Assembly: GCA_002077045.2 (NCBI GenBank) | Contig: KZ111140.1 | Span: forward strand, 3,232,990 to 3,296,989 | DNA from: Rachicladosporium sp. CCFEE 5018 | Lineage: Eukaryota > Ascomycota > Dothideomycetes > Cladosporiales > Cladosporiaceae | DNA length: 64,000 nt | Reading direction: 5' to 3' | Shown here: in pieces, positions 63,701 through 64,000 of the stretch | Numbering within the stretch: position 1 is the stretch's first letter | Layout: each line of letters opens with the position of its first letter | Position numbers and translations under genes: made by a program | Notes under the pieces: generated by a model | Told to the model about the DNA's origin: nothing | The model's database searches: none | The model's input: only the letters and a program-made list of their open reading frames with translations

Positions 63701-64000
63701 AGGAGAGGATGGACTTCCAAGGCACTCCATCAAAACTACACATCAGCCTGAAGAGGGCACAGAGCAGCATTGCAACACAGCTCAGGAGTGGCCATGTAGG
63801 GCTGAACTCCTACCTACATAGGAGAAGAGTTCCAGGAGTTGATTCACCACAATGCCAGTGTGGCTATCCCTCTCAGAATGTCAAGCACATGGTGATGAGC
63901 TGTAAGTTCTGGGCACAAGGGAGAGGAGAGATCTGGAGGCAAGCAAAGGACAGATCATTCAGGGCTATGATGAACAGCCCAGATGACCTGAAAAGGATCA
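60742..64000 (+). CDS. LINE ORF2 (right copy, 3' end outside window)
   Basis: The same endonuclease-reverse transcriptase as the left copy. It is open from ATG at 60742 to the window end, 1,086 of 1,122 codons. Endonuclease motifs lie at about 60742-61450, the FVDD box at about 62806-62817, and the C-terminal Cys-His motif at about 63850-63903. Confidence 0.94.
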   Translation, partial: MIGHTKWTITQYNVNKSKDKVQHHFLQELDPQVHQVVTVQEPWLNPNPGQYTTVKHPAYHLVFPQYAKSRTCIYISKALDITQWRREETPKAAGGDITSVSLNTQQGKIWVHSLYNPPPQSHGSKEPGTLEWIPEILSQEGAHILAGDFNLHHPRWGGNTVYTHHNIADSLIGTAQSLGMDLVTPQGMVTWKTRGSQSTLDLAFVSQSISDTVLSCQVEEALESSSDHLPICMEFNLQPRQNRDPPLRPQWKKANWDMVNLQLELKLQDWSQQQLCSKEDIDNRVDQITTAIQETIRDHIPLAKPSPIAQGYWTLQCSKAVKEARQARRQWTARQTEESWILYNQATNRKKAQIRRDKAQGWRIAVAEAARDPSKIWKLGKWARKDPRDMATLPQVPDILDKAGRLQDTEEGKARAMAEHFFPPPVQADTSDIPGTAYLEDITRIPQSIGAAEVADILKGLPSDKAPGPDKIPNRFLKYCRNTLSRPLAMLFTACVTIGYHPRQFKESNTVVLKKPQKPRYDTPKSYRPIALLNTLGKTLEKAVANRLSKAAEVHSLFPGEQMGARPQRSTLSAIELLTEQVYTIWGQDKGLVASMLSLDISGAFDNVSHTRLVHNMRQAGIPEWLTDFVQSFLQERTTSMILGPFQGPQIPTSTGIPQGSTLSPVLFLFFVRTLLPMLETPRSSAGGFVDDTNILAWSHSTEENCRILTAQHKKCEDWAKKHGVKFAPEKYQLIHFTRARKKHNLKATIQIQGHTTQPRTSLRLLGVYLDPKLKWGAHVKQIQQKAEIQTQSLTRLTYSTWGATFQRAKTLYDVVIRTALTYGAQVWAQPNKKGKIPSSLTKPIQAIQTRCLRTITGAYKTTSSRMVHHETATLPIQEYLTQLRVQYSKASSTHQAQGTIQAAIAKIRRAHNGSKRAPQRELDLATWDSIPEGRSREPTQEKAKRMAYRTWERSWPVQDNHLAQDRNPADLTTWQAAHFYRDKAGKERMDFQGTPSKLHISLKRAQSSIATQLRSGHVGLNSYLHRRRVPGVDSPQCQCGYPSQNVKHMVMSCKFWAQGRGEIWRQAKDRSFRAMMNSPDDLKRI

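Larger units (their letters stand above)
54431..64000. repeat. Inverted repeat, two LINE arms of about 4.7 kb
   Basis: Any position p in the left arm pairs with 118431 minus p in the right arm. Gene borders (57689/60742, 57686/60745), the gap edges and the last bases of the window all obey this, so there is no insertion or deletion in 4,735 bp. The translated frames of both arms are the same, so I see no substitution. The right arm runs off the window. Confidence 0.95.
59266..64000 (+). mobile_element. Non-LTR retrotransposon (LINE), right copy, cut by window end
   Basis: Reverse complement of the left copy, read on the plus strand: ORF1, then ORF2. The element lacks its 5' end (gap) and its 3' end (beyond the window). 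Features of the proteins are as in the left copy. Confidence 0.92.

Noticed and set aside
1..64000. CRISPR arrays, bacterial operons, riboswitches, viral insertions
   Set aside because: The window is eukaryotic with spliceosomal introns. The only reverse transcriptase is of LINE type, and no virus-like structural or replication genes were seen.

Overview
The window is nuclear DNA of a filamentous ascomycete, most likely a dothideomycete (inference). Nearly every gene has one to three short introns (about 48-110 nt) with GT-AG ends and CTNAC/CTGAC-like branch points. Proteins are Pezizomycotina-like, and one AT-rich block carries the mark of repeat-induced point mutation (RIP): CpA/TpG almost absent, TpA in excess. 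Three runs of exactly 100 N (9782-9881, 41433-41532, 59166-59265) are scaffold gaps, and each cuts a gene or element.

Layout. 0.4-7 kb: mitochondrial ferredoxin YAH1, a broken F-box-like gene, a decayed DUR3-type urea transporter, a fungal sulfotransferase-like gene and an RTA1-like membrane protein. 7.3-9.8 kb: an 18-bp tandem repeat, then RIP-mutated transposon relics, including a 5'-truncated copy of the 3' end of the LINE that fills the right end of the window. 9.9-17.2 kb: the 3' part of TRA1, then OXA1, MIM1 and SHP1. 17.5-23.6 kb: three paralogous small secreted Hsp70/ASKHA-like proteins flanking a DJ-1/PfpI gene. 24-38 kb: a bZIP factor, an ANY1-like PQ-loop protein, an AIG2/GGCT-like protein, a ULP2-type SUMO protease, a class II eIF4E, NOP10 and LCL2. 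38.5-45.2 kb: a cytochrome P450, an FMP42-like MFS protein damaged by a gap and a frameshift, and a PhoD-like phosphatase with a 12-nt micro-exon. 45.9-49.2 kb: three tandem F-box-like paralogues, each broken by in-frame stops. 49.4-53.8 kb: SRP54, RRP15 and an SRA-YDG protein. 54.1-64 kb: an intact-looking non-LTR retrotransposon and its exact reverse complement, head to head around a gap.

Most genes are housekeeping genes with no operon logic, though OXA1 and MIM1 (inner- and outer-membrane insertion machinery) are neighbours, and several divergent pairs share short promoters (MIM1/SHP1, NOP10/LCL2, SRP54/RRP15). The most unusual content is the Hsp70-like trio with its conserved intron position, the decaying F-box-like array, the contrast between RIP-mutated relics and pristine LINE copies, and the palindromic LINE arrangement, which may be an assembly artefact.

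Gene models were spliced by eye. Introns were accepted only where splice sites, reading phase and protein-family continuity agreed. No alignment or database search was run.
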